DNA of 64,000 nucleotides from Nocardia flavorosea (GCF_015477805.1 NZ_JADLQL010000004.1:372001-436000); one strand, 5' to 3'. Shown: positions 31,459 through 39,955, counted from the first letter of the stretch. Notes: generated by a model not told the origin, from the letters alone. Program-made: numbers and translations.

Positions 31459-33981
31459 TCATCGCACCACCTCCGGCTCTCGCTCGGCATGGCCCGTGGC
31501 AGTCGGCGTACTGGTGATGGCCGCGCCCCTGTCCGGCCGAGCGGGGCCGAGCACCTTACCGCGGCCGATCCGGTTCAACGCGTCCCGCATGAACATCTCG
31601 CCGCGGCGCTCTTCGGGCACCTGCCGGCCCACTCCGACCGGGGGCGAGGTCTCTTCGCGCAGAATCGACAGCAGGAACGGCGCCTCTTCCAGGTCCACTC
31701 CGAGCCATTCGAGACTGTTGCGGGCCAGAGTTTCGTCACGTTGCCGGAACACGAACCGGTTGGGGATCAGATTGTGCGCGGCCCCTTGGAAGTCGGTGGC
31801 CGGATCGTGCGAGGCCAAGCCGATGGCCGCCAGATGCTTACGTCCGTCCCGGCTGAAATCCGAGGTGACCGCCGACCCGACCTGTGTCTGGGTGAAATGA
31901 TGTGCCTCGTCGCCGACCAACAATCCGAATCGGCCGTTGTCGGAGAGGAACGCCTCGCGCGCGGTGACGCCCACGAGTTCGTACAGGGCGGTGCCCAGGC
32001 GTTTGGTCAGCGGTAGCCGGTTGTACAGGTGCGGGGTGGTGAGTTCCTCCGCGCTCGGCAATGCCAGTTTATGACTGCGCACCACCGTGGCGGCCGCGTC
32101 GAGGCGCACCGGTCGCAGATTCGGGTCGAACAGCACCGGAACGCGTTCGACGATGGTGCCGAGACGCGCTGCCAGGTCCGCGTATTCGTCCAGTTCGCCC
32201 GGTTCGTCCCGCAACCGGCAGACCACCTTGTACAGGTCGAGCAGGCTGCGGATGCGATGCTGTTCCATTCCTTTCGGTGAGAGCAGGCCGCTGATGGCGG
32301 CACCGGATCCGGAGGTGGGAGAGAGATCCAGCAGCGGCAGCACCGAATCGAGTGTGCGTTCGCCCGCCACCCGGGGATCGAACAGCCGCAACGGGTCCAG
32401 CGATACCGACGGGTTCGCGAGGTCGATGATGACCGCATCGTCGATCGAGGCGGCGAAATGTTCCCACTCTCCGACCTGACTGCGATCGATCGCGAGGAAC
32501 TGGCCGCCCATATCGTGTACGAGCACAGCGATCAATTTCAGGAAGTAGGATTTACCCGATCCCAGCTCTCCGGTAACCGCGAACGAAGCGGACAGATCGT
32601 GCAACGCCGCTTCCATGATCCCGAAGTGAATCGGCTCGAAATTGCCCGACAGCAGATTGATCCCGATCACGGGCCCGCTGTCGTCGCCGATCTGATTGGT
32701 GGTGAACGGCACGAAACCGGCCCACATATCGGAGGGGACGATATGTGCGAAATCGTCGAACGCTCGCCGGGGCGGACTTCCGGGCACCAGCATGGACCAC
32801 AGATCCACCTGCGCGCCGACCGGTGCGGTCATCTCCACCTGGAACCGTTTGTAACGCCGGCGCAGGATGTTGACCGCGTCCATGGTTGCATCCTGCGTGG
32901 CCCCGCCGACGGCGATGACCGTGGTGAAAGAGACCTCGGATTCACCGCCGTTCACCTCGAAATGCTGGTTGTATTCGCCCAGCATCTGCGCTTTCGACAT
33001 CAACGTGTTCTGCGCGAAGGAGACTTCCTGGTCGCGCTGGTCCATCTGCTCACCGAGCCGGCGCAGGTTGATCTCGTTGTTCTTGAGCACGGCGTCGGCG
33101 GATTTGGTGGAAACCCGCATACCCCAATCGACGGTCACATCGCCGAGCCCTTCCAGCACCGTGAGGAATTCGCTGCCGCCCGGAAAGGCCATTCCGCCGT
33201 AGGGGAACGACCGCGGGGTGAGCATCGCCTGATACGAGGGACGGTAACCGGAATCGGGCTGCACAATTTTGATCACCGGCACGAACGACGGCCGCAGCCG
33301 GCGATTTTCGTCGGCACGCGCCCCTTCGTCCAGCGCTGCCGACCGGAAAACGGCGGCGGTCGCGTCATCGAGAGCGCCGATCCGTGTGGGGGCTACCGGA
33401 TCGTTGACGGCACCTCGCGCCAGATAGTGCTCCCACAGCCACTGGAACATCGCCGCGGGTACCGGGGTGGGCTCGAAGTCGTACCCGATCCGGGAAAGGA
33501 TCTCGTTCGCCTCTTCGTCGTACTTCTCCAGATCCGCCCGGGACAGCGCCGTGGCATCGATGGTGGTGGTACTCCCCCGCCACATCCGGGACAAGGCCGA
33601 AATTCCGCTGGTCGCGGCCGCACCCACCGGAATCGACAGCAGATAGATCCGTGTCAGCGGATTGATAGCGCGCACCCGTTCGAACGAGGCGACCACCTCG
33701 TCGGCATAGTCTTCGCATTCGTCGAGATCGATGCCCTCGACCATTTTGCTCAGGACATCGATGGTGTTCTGGCGCGCCTGGATACCCAGCAGCAGCGAAC
33801 CGTTGGGCAAGTTGTTGATCAGCGCATGATGCGCCATCTTCACATCGAACTTGTCACTGGCCTTACGCAGCCCATAGCCGAGAGGATTGATGAAGTAGGT
33901 AGCCGTCACCAGGCCCGCATGGGTGAACTGCAGATGCCCGCGGATGGCAGCGGTGGGTTGAAGGTCTCGGTTGAACCCCAT
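31459..33981 (-). CDS. VirB4/TcpF-like ATPase (SCO6880-type) of the type IV module
   Basis: 840 residues. The C-terminal half is a RecA-like motor domain: Walker A GELGSGKS (about 471-478), Walker B LLVGDEAHH (about 686-694). The N-terminal half is the VirB4-type membrane-associated region with conserved stretches such as PYGGMAFPGG and QRDQEVSF. Size and order match the energising ATPases of Gram-positive conjugation systems. ATG at 33981 lies directly against the stop of the preceding gene (TAG then ATG), so the genes are co-translated. No separate VirD4-type coupling ATPase is seen in the window; EccC is the only other FtsK-like motor. Confidence 0.85.
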   Translation of the reverse strand: MGFNRDLQPTAAIRGHLQFTHAGLVTATYFINPLGYGLRKASDKFDVKMAHHALINNLPNGSLLLGIQARQNTIDVLSKMVEGIDLDECEDYADEVVASFERVRAINPLTRIYLLSIPVGAAATSGISALSRMWRGSTTTIDATALSRADLEKYDEEANEILSRIGYDFEPTPVPAAMFQWLWEHYLARGAVNDPVAPTRIGALDDATAAVFRSAALDEGARADENRRLRPSFVPVIKIVQPDSGYRPSYQAMLTPRSFPYGGMAFPGGSEFLTVLEGLGDVTVDWGMRVSTKSADAVLKNNEINLRRLGEQMDQRDQEVSFAQNTLMSKAQMLGEYNQHFEVNGGESEVSFTTVIAVGGATQDATMDAVNILRRRYKRFQVEMTAPVGAQVDLWSMLVPGSPPRRAFDDFAHIVPSDMWAGFVPFTTNQIGDDSGPVIGINLLSGNFEPIHFGIMEAALHDLSASFAVTGELGSGKSYFLKLIAVLVHDMGGQFLAIDRSQVGEWEHFAASIDDAVIIDLANPSVSLDPLRLFDPRVAGERTLDSVLPLLDLSPTSGSGAAISGLLSPKGMEQHRIRSLLDLYKVVCRLRDEPGELDEYADLAARLGTIVERVPVLFDPNLRPVRLDAAATVVRSHKLALPSAEELTTPHLYNRLPLTKRLGTALYELVGVTAREAFLSDNGRFGLLVGDEAHHFTQTQVGSAVTSDFSRDGRKHLAAIGLASHDPATDFQGAAHNLIPNRFVFRQRDETLARNSLEWLGVDLEEAPFLLSILREETSPPVGVGRQVPEERRGEMFMRDALNRIGRGKVLGPARPDRGAAITSTPTATGHAEREPEVVR

Positions 33982-34614
33982 CTAACCTCTGGCTCCGTTC
34001 GTTGCTCGCTCTCTGATGCTCTTGACCTTCACCCCGTTACCGGTGGTCATCGATCGCCAGTTCGACGACGCGGGGGCGGCCGGCGCGAGAACTCGTCCGG
34101 ACGAGGACGAGCCGGGCTGCTCGTCCCGGTCCGAGACACGGCGCCGCTCGAACAACTGCTGGAACGGAGTCGCCATGGGATCGGCGCTGGGGGCGGCGCG
34201 CGCGGCCGAAGCACTTTCCGGCAGGATGACCACTACGGTCTCCTCGATGAACGAAGTGAGCCGGCCCGATTCGGCGGTCACCGGCATACCCGATGCCGAG
34301 ACCGGTTTCGGATCGAATATCAGCCGCCCGACCCAGAAAACGCGAGAGGTCAACCGCACCCCGGTGTACGGGATCAGGCCCAGCCCGAAACCGATCACGA
34401 CAGTGAACGCGAGGCCTACGAGGAAGGTTATCGCCGGATTGGCCGGCAGGGTCATGGCCGCCACCGCGCTGATCAACAGGGCGACGGCCACCCCCGCCAC
34501 CTGCGGCAGGGTATAGGGCCCGAACGGTAACTTCTGGCCGTTCTGAGCCTTGCCGATCACGATGGGAACACGTTTGATCGGCGTGAAGACCTTCACGACC
34601 TGGGTTTGGGTCAT
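33982..34614 (-). CDS. TcpE/PrgI-like two-span membrane protein
   Basis: 210 residues: short N-terminal segment, two adjacent membrane spans (about 35-55 and 60-85: VAGVAVALLISAVAAMTLP; ITFLVGLAFTVVIGFGLGL), then a cytoplasmic tail ending in a basic Ser-rich region. Position directly before the VirB4-like gene and the two-helix topology fit the VirB3/PrgI/TcpE component that works with VirB4. ATG at 34614 overlaps the preceding stop by 4 bp. Confidence 0.65.
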   Translation of the reverse strand: MTQTQVVKVFTPIKRVPIVIGKAQNGQKLPFGPYTLPQVAGVAVALLISAVAAMTLPANPAITFLVGLAFTVVIGFGLGLIPYTGVRLTSRVFWVGRLIFDPKPVSASGMPVTAESGRLTSFIEETVVVILPESASAARAAPSADPMATPFQQLFERRRVSDRDEQPGSSSSGRVLAPAAPASSNWRSMTTGNGVKVKSIRERATNGARG

Positions 34615-34871
34615 CGATAGCCACCGACCGGATGATCCGGGACGATGATATTCGCGTCGCTGCGGGCATAGTTCACCAACGTCGGAAGCATCCAGAAGGC
34701 CACCGCTGCCAGCAGCCCCGACAAGGTCACCCCGACGATCTTCGCCGGCGAAAGCTTGGATTTCGCGGCCTCGGAGACCAGGACGCCCATCGCCACCATG
34801 GTGACCACGATTATCCCCCCGAACCGGAAGGCAACCAAGAAGCCGTACAGGATATTGGTGATGTTGGTCAT
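34611..34871 (-). CDS. Small two-span membrane protein (possible VirB2/pilin-like or TcpD-like)
   Basis: 86 residues with two hydrophobic helices (FRFGGIIVVTMVAMGVLVSE; KIVGVTLSGLLAAVAFWMLP) joined by a basic loop (AAKSKLSPAK). The size and hairpin topology are those of VirB2-type pilins or small Tcp subunits. Lies 15 bp after the tcpC-like gene and overlaps the tcpE-like gene. The exact subunit name cannot be fixed from sequence alone. Confidence 0.6.
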   Translation of the reverse strand: MTNITNILYGFLVAFRFGGIIVVTMVAMGVLVSEAAKSKLSPAKIVGVTLSGLLAAVAFWMLPTLVNYARSDANIIVPDHPVGGYR

Positions 34872-34886
34872 GGTGTCGCCTCGATT

Positions 34887-35915
34887 TCAGTTCTGGGTGG
34901 CCGGCGGGATCTGCGCGACGGTCGTCGGCGTGGGGGTGGCGTCCGCGGCACCTGGTTCCTCCCCCTGCCGCGCGACGACCGACAACGGCTCACGCAGCGC
35001 GGGCAGCATATCGATCGCCTGAACCTGCCACTGGCCTTCGCCGCGCACCATCGTGAGCGGATAGGCCAGCGTCGGTGCGCTACCGGTGGTCGCTTTCGGT
35101 GTCACGGTGGCGAGTACACGAGCGGTGGAGCCCTCGGTACCGCAGTGGTTGTCTTCGGCGCTCACCGATACGGCAGCGATATCGGAGAACTGGGCAGGTT
35201 GCAATGCGGCGATACCGGAGTTCACCGTCACGTAGCGGGCGACATCTCCTTTACCTGCCAGATACGCGCCCAGGAATCCGGTGGCCACCTGCGCCAGCGC
35301 GGTTTCCTCCCCGCACGGTGCCGAATACGCCTGGGCCAGATCGGCACCGATCCCGGGGGGTTCCACCGCCGCGGGCAGTGTGAGCGCCCGCAGGCTGCCT
35401 TCCGATACCGAGACCGGCACCCGGTAGTACTGGCGGATTCCGTTCCGGCCCACGCGAACCGACACCGTCACCGACCAGACCTGCACCGTGCCGTGGACCA
35501 AGGTGCGCGTTTGATAGACGACGATTGGATCCGACACCTGCTGCCCCGTTTTGGGGAGCGAGATCTCCCGGGTGCCGTCGATGAAACGTGCGAGCGTCTC
35601 CTGATCGCCGGACGAGGCGGCCAGGTACGTTTCGACGAACTCCTCGGCGAACGCGCCGGCGAGCCGGACATGCCCGGAAACGGTGACCATGGCCTCGTCT
35701 CCCGGCGGTTGCGGGGCCGGCACGAAGAAGTCGTAGACGGCGTGCCCACCACCGAGGACGGCGAGCACCGCCAGCACCACGACGACCGCGTTGTCACGAC
35801 GGCGCCGCGCGGTCATACGGCGCAGCAGCGCCTCGCCCGAATCGGCGCTTCCGGCAGCCCCAGTCCTCACTCCCGAAATGGTAGGTAGCCCGCCAGGACC
35901 CGAACGACCCAACAC
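34887..35915 (-). CDS. TcpC/VirB8-like conjugal transfer protein
   Basis: 342 residues from the GTG at 35915, though in-frame starts at 35870 or 35816 are possible. Topology: basic cytoplasmic head (RRMTARRRRDN), one membrane span (VVVVLAVLAVLGGGHAVYDFF), and two NTF2-like extracytoplasmic domains (GAFAEEFVETYLAASSGDQ; VATGFLGAYLAGKGDVARYV), each followed by beta strands, as in TcpC of Clostridium plasmids. TcpC is the bitopic assembly factor of Gram-positive type IV channels. A one-mismatch TTCCC-N6-GGGGA dyad lies just upstream at 35916, but the gap there is only 27 bp. Confidence 0.8.
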   Translation of the reverse strand: MLGRSGPGGLPTISGVRTGAAGSADSGEALLRRMTARRRRDNAVVVVLAVLAVLGGGHAVYDFFVPAPQPPGDEAMVTVSGHVRLAGAFAEEFVETYLAASSGDQETLARFIDGTREISLPKTGQQVSDPIVVYQTRTLVHGTVQVWSVTVSVRVGRNGIRQYYRVPVSVSEGSLRALTLPAAVEPPGIGADLAQAYSAPCGEETALAQVATGFLGAYLAGKGDVARYVTVNSGIAALQPAQFSDIAAVSVSAEDNHCGTEGSTARVLATVTPKATTGSAPTLAYPLTMVRGEGQWQVQAIDMLPALREPLSVVARQGEEPGAADATPTPTTVAQIPPATQN

Positions 35916-35942
35916 TTCCCACCACTGGGGACCTGAGCATCG

Positions 35943-37073
35943 TCAGTTGACCGAACTGTGCTGCGGCCGCACGGCCAGCCAGTGCCGCAGTTGATCGTCG
36001 TACCCGACAGGGCCGCACCCCCCGGCGCCCCCGGCCGCGCCGTTCTCCGCCGCCGGGATCTCCTCTCCCGCCCGTGTCATATGCGCTATCGCCAACTCCC
36101 GGTTCGAGAACCCCGGATACGGGTAGAGCAGCAACGAGGTCGGCGTATAGCCGCCGTTGTAGTTGAGCGTGCGGATCGTCGTTTCGGCACTCTCACCGGC
36201 CCGCACCCGGGTGTGCTGCTCCACCAGCCGGAGCCGGTCGCCGGGGTGGAAAACGTCCACCGGCCGGAACAGGTAGTCCCAGCGCATCCACGGAGCCGGA
36301 TCGGTCAGCCAATGCGAGATACTCGTGTGAGCCAACTGGACAACGGCCAGGTGATTACCGGCGCGCCGGTGTGCTTCCCGCAACCCGACGCTTTCCAGCG
36401 TGGGCCATACCGCCGGGTCCTCGTCGGAGGTGATGTCCTCGATCAGCCACCAGGCGCCGCGACCGCGTTCGTCGTCCCGGGCCCGTATCGTGATCCGCCA
36501 CCGGGTGGCTCGCCGGGCCGGTCGCAGAATCGATGCCTCGAATTGGAGTTTTCCGCCGGGCTCGGGCCGGTAGAGCAGGTCGAGCACTTCCGCGTGCCGA
36601 TCGAATCCGGTGACCCGGTGAAAGAATTCGGCGATCGACATCCGCGGCGCGTACTCCTCCGGCGCCATCCCCGACAGCGTCGCGATACCCGGCGGCTGCA
36701 CCAGAGTCTGACTGTCCAGCTCCCAGGTCGCGCCCACCGCTGTCGGGGGCGGCAGCGCCGGTCCGGCGGCCGGGCCCGCCCACCACTGGACCGCGTGCAC
36801 ATCGCCGGCGGGCCCGAAAACCGGCCGGGCGAGCAACCGGTGCGGTCCCGCTTTGGTGGCGAAGGCCCGGTCCACATCGATTGCCTGCTCCACCGATATC
36901 CGCAGGACTTCGGTGATATCCCGGGTGGTCAGCCCGTCGTACAGCGCGGGGGTCCGCGCGAGTTGCCGCTGCAGCACTCGGCGCCAATCGGCGAAATCGC
37001 GCGCAGTACCCCCCACCGAGGCGACCGAAAAACCTTCCGGCGCCAATGTTTCGACCGTCACCCAGGGGATCAC
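35943..37073 (-). CDS. PAS/GAF-like sensor protein (DUF5593/DUF5628-like), first gene of the type IV operon
   Basis: About 376 residues from a GTG at 37073 (GAGGG 6 nt upstream); an ATG at 37088 is the alternative. It begins IPWVTVETLAPEGFSVASVG and continues with FADWRRVLQRQLA, a central PAS-like part with LDSQTLVQPPGIATLSGM and RITIRARDDERG, and FRPVDVFHPGDRLRLVEQHT near the end. I recall such GAF/PAS-like proteins in mycobacteria and nocardiae as DUF5593 proteins; ligand and output are unknown. It is 27 bp before the tcpC-like gene, so probably co-transcribed and possibly a regulator of the module. Confidence 0.55.
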   Translation of the reverse strand: MIPWVTVETLAPEGFSVASVGGTARDFADWRRVLQRQLARTPALYDGLTTRDITEVLRISVEQAIDVDRAFATKAGPHRLLARPVFGPAGDVHAVQWWAGPAAGPALPPPTAVGATWELDSQTLVQPPGIATLSGMAPEEYAPRMSIAEFFHRVTGFDRHAEVLDLLYRPEPGGKLQFEASILRPARRATRWRITIRARDDERGRGAWWLIEDITSDEDPAVWPTLESVGLREAHRRAGNHLAVVQLAHTSISHWLTDPAPWMRWDYLFRPVDVFHPGDRLRLVEQHTRVRAGESAETTIRTLNYNGGYTPTSLLLYPYPGFSNRELAIAHMTRAGEEIPAAENGAAGGAGGCGPVGYDDQLRHWLAVRPQHSSVN

Positions 37074-37447
37074 TGCGCGCCCTCTCATCGCGTGCGTCCA
37101 GCCTCACCGCGGTGCGTGTCCCGAATGAGACAACGCCCGCAGGAGATAATGTACCGTTATTCAGCGGCACGTTCAACAGTGCCTTTGAAATTCCGAGCTG
37201 GACTTCCAGCAAACCCGGAGCGTCGTCGATAACGAACGCGCGGGAGCGTTCAGCAATATCATGAAACCATGGGTAACACAATCGATTTGCCAACTATCAG
37301 CCGGTAGGCGCGACGGTGGGCAATCCACCGCGACGCCTCCGACCAGTACGGCGTCACCGGCCTATACGCGACAGACGAGCAACGGCCGAGCCGAGCAGGA
37401 CAGGCCGACAGGCGCGGAACTAGACGACTCCCGATCCGCGCCGAACG
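37074..37447. other. Intergenic region upstream of the type IV operon
   Basis: 374 bp between the ROK gene end and the 37073 gene, AT-richer than neighbours. It holds promoter copy B and no supported gene. A frame of 312 codons starting at 37293 is antisense-free at first but runs out of frame into the 35943 gene and lacks a ribosome-binding site. Confidence 0.5.
37148..37178 (-). promoter_or_regulatory. Candidate promoter with CCGT-N7-CGG-N2-CGTT motif, copy B
   Basis: The motif CCGTTATTCAGCGGCACGTT spans 37154-37173. On the minus strand it is followed directly by TACATT (-10-like, 37148-37153). TTGAAC (37171-37176) lies 17 bp from it, or TGTTGA 19 bp from it. Start codon is about 75 bp downstream. 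Confidence 0.6.
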
Positions 37448-38350
37448 TCAACTCTGCTGTTGCTGCTGAGTACTCAGCGCCAGGACACCGGCACCGGCCA
37501 GCAGGCCCAGATCGCCGAGTTCCGAGGGGAGCGCGCGCAACCCGGGCAGCGACGGTAGCCGCGCGTGCATCGCGACGGCACTCTGCAGCGGCTTCCACAA
37601 CGCCGACCCCTTCGCGGCCACCGGTCCACCGACCACCACCCGGTCGATATCCAGAAGTGCGGCCACCGAGGCGATCGCCCGGCCCAGCGCTGTACCCGCC
37701 CGCTCCATCGCGCTCACCGCGACCGGCTCACCCGACTGCGCGGCGGCCACCAGGGCGTCGACCGAAGCGCCGGGCCAGCCCTCGCCATTCGCCCAGCGGA
37801 CCATCGCGCCACCGCCGGCGACGGCTTCGAGGCAGCCGCGGCCACCACAGGCGCACGGATCGTCGAAGCCCGGAACAAGGACGTGCCCGACCTGGCCGGC
37901 ATTACCGGTGCGTCCCACCACGACGAACCCGCCGACCATCGCACCGCCGATTATCGTCTCGGAGATATAGATCGCGAGGGAGTCCATGACCTCCCGCGTT
38001 CCGCCGAAATGCCGTTCCGCCAAGGAAAGACAGACGCCGTCGAGCGCCATCGCCACCTGCGCGCCCGGAAACAGCTTCTGCACGGATTCCACGAGCGGAA
38101 ACCCGCTCTGCCAGTCCCGCACGTGCGCGGGGGCGACGACACCCGAAGACATATCGATGGGGCCGGCGGAGGCGATGCCGATCGCGGTGAGGTCCCGGCC
38201 CGCCGCAACCTCCAGGACCAGGTCCCGGGTCCGCTCCCATGCCTGCCTCTCCGGAATCGGGATCTGTCTCACTTCTTCCGGGCCGACGTCGTCAGCGATC
38301 TCGATCGCCGCGAACCGGGTCGGACCGATCTCCAACGCCAGAACTGTCAT
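37448..38350 (-). CDS. ROK-family protein (sugar kinase-like)
   Basis: 300 residues from ATG 38350 (a TTG at 38356 is possible). ROK features: N-terminal ALEIGPTRFAAIEI phosphate loop, a zinc site GHVLVPGFDDPCACGGRGCLE, and a C-terminal GGPVA plus GDLGLLAGA. The catalytic Asp is kept in MALDGVCLSLAE, but the usual END is ALD, and the second phosphate loop, usually GTGIGGG, is ETIIGGAM. It may phosphorylate an uncommon sugar or be a non-canonical member. No DNA-binding domain, so not a classic ROK repressor. It ends with a QQQQQ run. It follows whiB by 43 bp in the same direction. Confidence 0.75.
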   Translation of the reverse strand: MTVLALEIGPTRFAAIEIADDVGPEEVRQIPIPERQAWERTRDLVLEVAAGRDLTAIGIASAGPIDMSSGVVAPAHVRDWQSGFPLVESVQKLFPGAQVAMALDGVCLSLAERHFGGTREVMDSLAIYISETIIGGAMVGGFVVVGRTGNAGQVGHVLVPGFDDPCACGGRGCLEAVAGGGAMVRWANGEGWPGASVDALVAAAQSGEPVAVSAMERAGTALGRAIASVAALLDIDRVVVGGPVAAKGSALWKPLQSAVAMHARLPSLPGLRALPSELGDLGLLAGAGVLALSTQQQQQS

Positions 38351-38393
38351 CTGCAACCACCAGTGCTAGGGACGCAATTTCTCCGCAATATAG

Positions 38394-38867
38394 TCAAGCA
38401 CCGATGGTTTCGGTCGGTCGAAGCGGACGGCCCAGCACGATATGCCGCTTGGGCGCGGGCGCCGCGGGCTGGTGCGAGGCCGGGCGGGGACCATTGCGAA
38501 TGATCCGCATCGGCCGTTTGTGGTCGACCGGAACCGCGCGATGCCGCTCCAGATCCTCGATGATATTTCCCGAGTTGTCGTAGGCGATGCCCGCCCAGAT
38601 CATGGCTCGCGGTGCATCGCCCCGCTCGATGAGTGACTGCGCAAGCCGGCTGCATTGATCGAAAAGAGGGCATCCATAGCAGGTGCGTATTGCTGTACGC
38701 CACGCTTCCGGATTTCCCGAGTCCAGATCCCAACTGTCCGGCAACGCCGCACAGGGTGGATGTTGCGCAGATCCCCTCGATCCGGATGCAGGCACGGCCG
38801 GAGCCGGCGCAGGGTTGGACGAGCGAGGTGAGACCACGCTGAGCGAACAAGTGGATGTGATAGTCAT
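38394..38867 (-). CDS. WhiB-like iron-sulfur transcription regulator
   Basis: 157 residues from ATG 38867 (GGAG 6 nt upstream); an ATG-type start at 38894 is possible. The four cluster-binding cysteines have WhiB spacing: one in HPPCAAL, then TCYGCPLFDQC (C-x2-C-x5-C). The usual GVWGG turn is replaced by IWAGIAYDNSGN, which is unusual. A basic C-terminal tail (PKRHIVLGRPLRP) could bind DNA. WhiB proteins are redox- or NO-responsive regulators that act with sigma factor. Divergent from merR, with CCGT-N7-CGG motif copies in between; adjacent to the type IV/VII region, so a local regulator role is plausible. Confidence 0.8.
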   Translation of the reverse strand: MTITSTCSLSVVSPRSSNPAPAPAVPASGSRGSAQHPPCAALPDSWDLDSGNPEAWRTAIRTCYGCPLFDQCSRLAQSLIERGDAPRAMIWAGIAYDNSGNIIEDLERHRAVPVDHKRPMRIIRNGPRPASHQPAAPAPKRHIVLGRPLRPTETIGA

Positions 38868-39019
38868 AACCGTCTCCGGAACTGCCGAGGGCACGCCGGA
38901 TGAACCCCTACGTGTCCCGTTGGTCGGGCGGATCGTCAGGGCTGCTCAACAGTCCCCGGAAACCAGCTGGTGTCAGCTACATCACGTAGCGTAGAACACT
39001 CTTCGGCCGCTAACAAGAC

Positions 39020-39050
39020 TGCTTACCGTCAATTAACGGGACGTTGACAA
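39020..39050 (-). promoter_or_regulatory. Candidate whiB promoter with CCGT-N7-CGG-N2-CGTT motif, copy C
   Basis: CCGTCAATTAACGGGACGTT spans 39026-39045. On the minus strand TTGTCA (39045-39050) and TAAGCA (39020-39025) are separated by 19 bp, the long spacer typical of MerR-regulated promoters; the motif fills that spacer. Confidence 0.6.
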
Positions 39051-39067
39051 ATTTTCCGACGTTTAGA

Positions 39068-39117
39068 CCGTTGGATAGCGGTGCGTTTTATTACGTCCCG
39101 TTCTACTACGGGCCCGA
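39068..39117. promoter_or_regulatory. Motif copies D and E upstream of merR
   Basis: CCGTTGGATAGCGGTGCGTT (39068-39087) fits the motif fully; CCGTTCTACTACGGGCCCGA (39098-39117) fits all but the last block. They lie 20-70 bp before the merR start, as expected for autoregulation. Confidence 0.5.
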
Positions 39118-39135
39118 CTGTGGTTTCCTATAGGT

Positions 39136-39915
39136 ATGCCTGGCGAATCCGAGTACACGATCGACGAGCTGGCGCGGGCCGCCGAGACCACCGTGCGCAG
39201 TGTCCGCGTGTACCACGAGCGTGGGTTGCTGCCCTCTCCCGATGTCCGAGGACGTATCGGCTACTACGGATCGGACCATCTGAACCGGTTGCAGACCATC
39301 AGCCGATTGCTGGGCCGCGGTATGAAACTCAACGGTATCCGCGAGTTGCTCGCCGCCTGGGACCGCGGTGACGGCCTCGCCGACGTCCTGGGCGTCACCG
39401 ATCAGAACCCCAGCGCCTCCGCTCGCCCGTCACCGGAGCATCCGGCTCAGCCGGAGCCCGAGGAGCCGGCCTACGAACTACCCGAATACGTACAGCAGGC
39501 ACTTGCCGCCAGCGACGACCCGTTCGACGTCTACCGGGTCACCAACCCGCGATGCAGCGATCTGGCCACCCGCCTCGACGATGCGGGCCTGCCTCCCAAC
39601 GCCACGTTCCAGCTCATCGAACGCCTCCGCGCCGATTGCGATCGCATCGCCGACCGGTACGCCGCCGAGATCTTCCATATCCTCGCCGGAAAGAGCTACG
39701 AGCAGTCCGAACGAAATATCAAGGACCGCACCAAACTGGAAACCGATCTCGCCATCGCACGCCTCATCGTCACCCGCGCCGCGTCGGAGCTGATCGACCA
39801 GGCGTTCGGCCGCCGCGCCGAACTACCCGTGGAAACTCCCGAGCCGGCCCGCGCCTACCCCATCCGCCGGGACGCGGCGCCCAACGGAAAGCAGCCGTTC
39901 CGGGCACGTGGCTGA
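39136..39915 (+). CDS. MerR-family transcription regulator
   Basis: 259 residues. The N-terminal winged-helix domain is clear: YTIDELARAAETTVRSVRVY, HERGLLPSPD, RIGYYGSDHLNRLQTISRLL and GMKLNGIRELLAAW. The C-terminal region (about 85-230) is helical and rich in charged residues, with a long predicted coil, and no metal-binding cysteines; the inducer is unknown. Ribosome-binding site is weak (ATAGGT). It is divergent from whiB, and several copies of a 20-bp motif lie in the shared promoter region, one in a 19-bp spacer promoter. This makes it the leading candidate to read that motif. Confidence 0.85.
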   Translation: MPGESEYTIDELARAAETTVRSVRVYHERGLLPSPDVRGRIGYYGSDHLNRLQTISRLLGRGMKLNGIRELLAAWDRGDGLADVLGVTDQNPSASARPSPEHPAQPEPEEPAYELPEYVQQALAASDDPFDVYRVTNPRCSDLATRLDDAGLPPNATFQLIERLRADCDRIADRYAAEIFHILAGKSYEQSERNIKDRTKLETDLAIARLIVTRAASELIDQAFGRRAELPVETPEPARAYPIRRDAAPNGKQPFRARG

Positions 39916-39955
39916 GCCGCCGAAGACCGATACGGGGGCATGGGCACGAGAGATG

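Noticed and set aside
35916..35931. TTCCC-ACCACT-GGGGA, a fifth TTCCC-N6-GGGAA-like dyad
   Set aside because: One mismatch, and it lies in a 27-bp gap touching the tcpC-like start codon inside an operon, so a role as operator is doubtful.
36355..37293. 312-codon minus-strand frame starting at 37293
   Set aside because: Only its first 70 codons are free of the 35943 gene; no ribosome-binding site, and the rest is a shifted frame of that gene.
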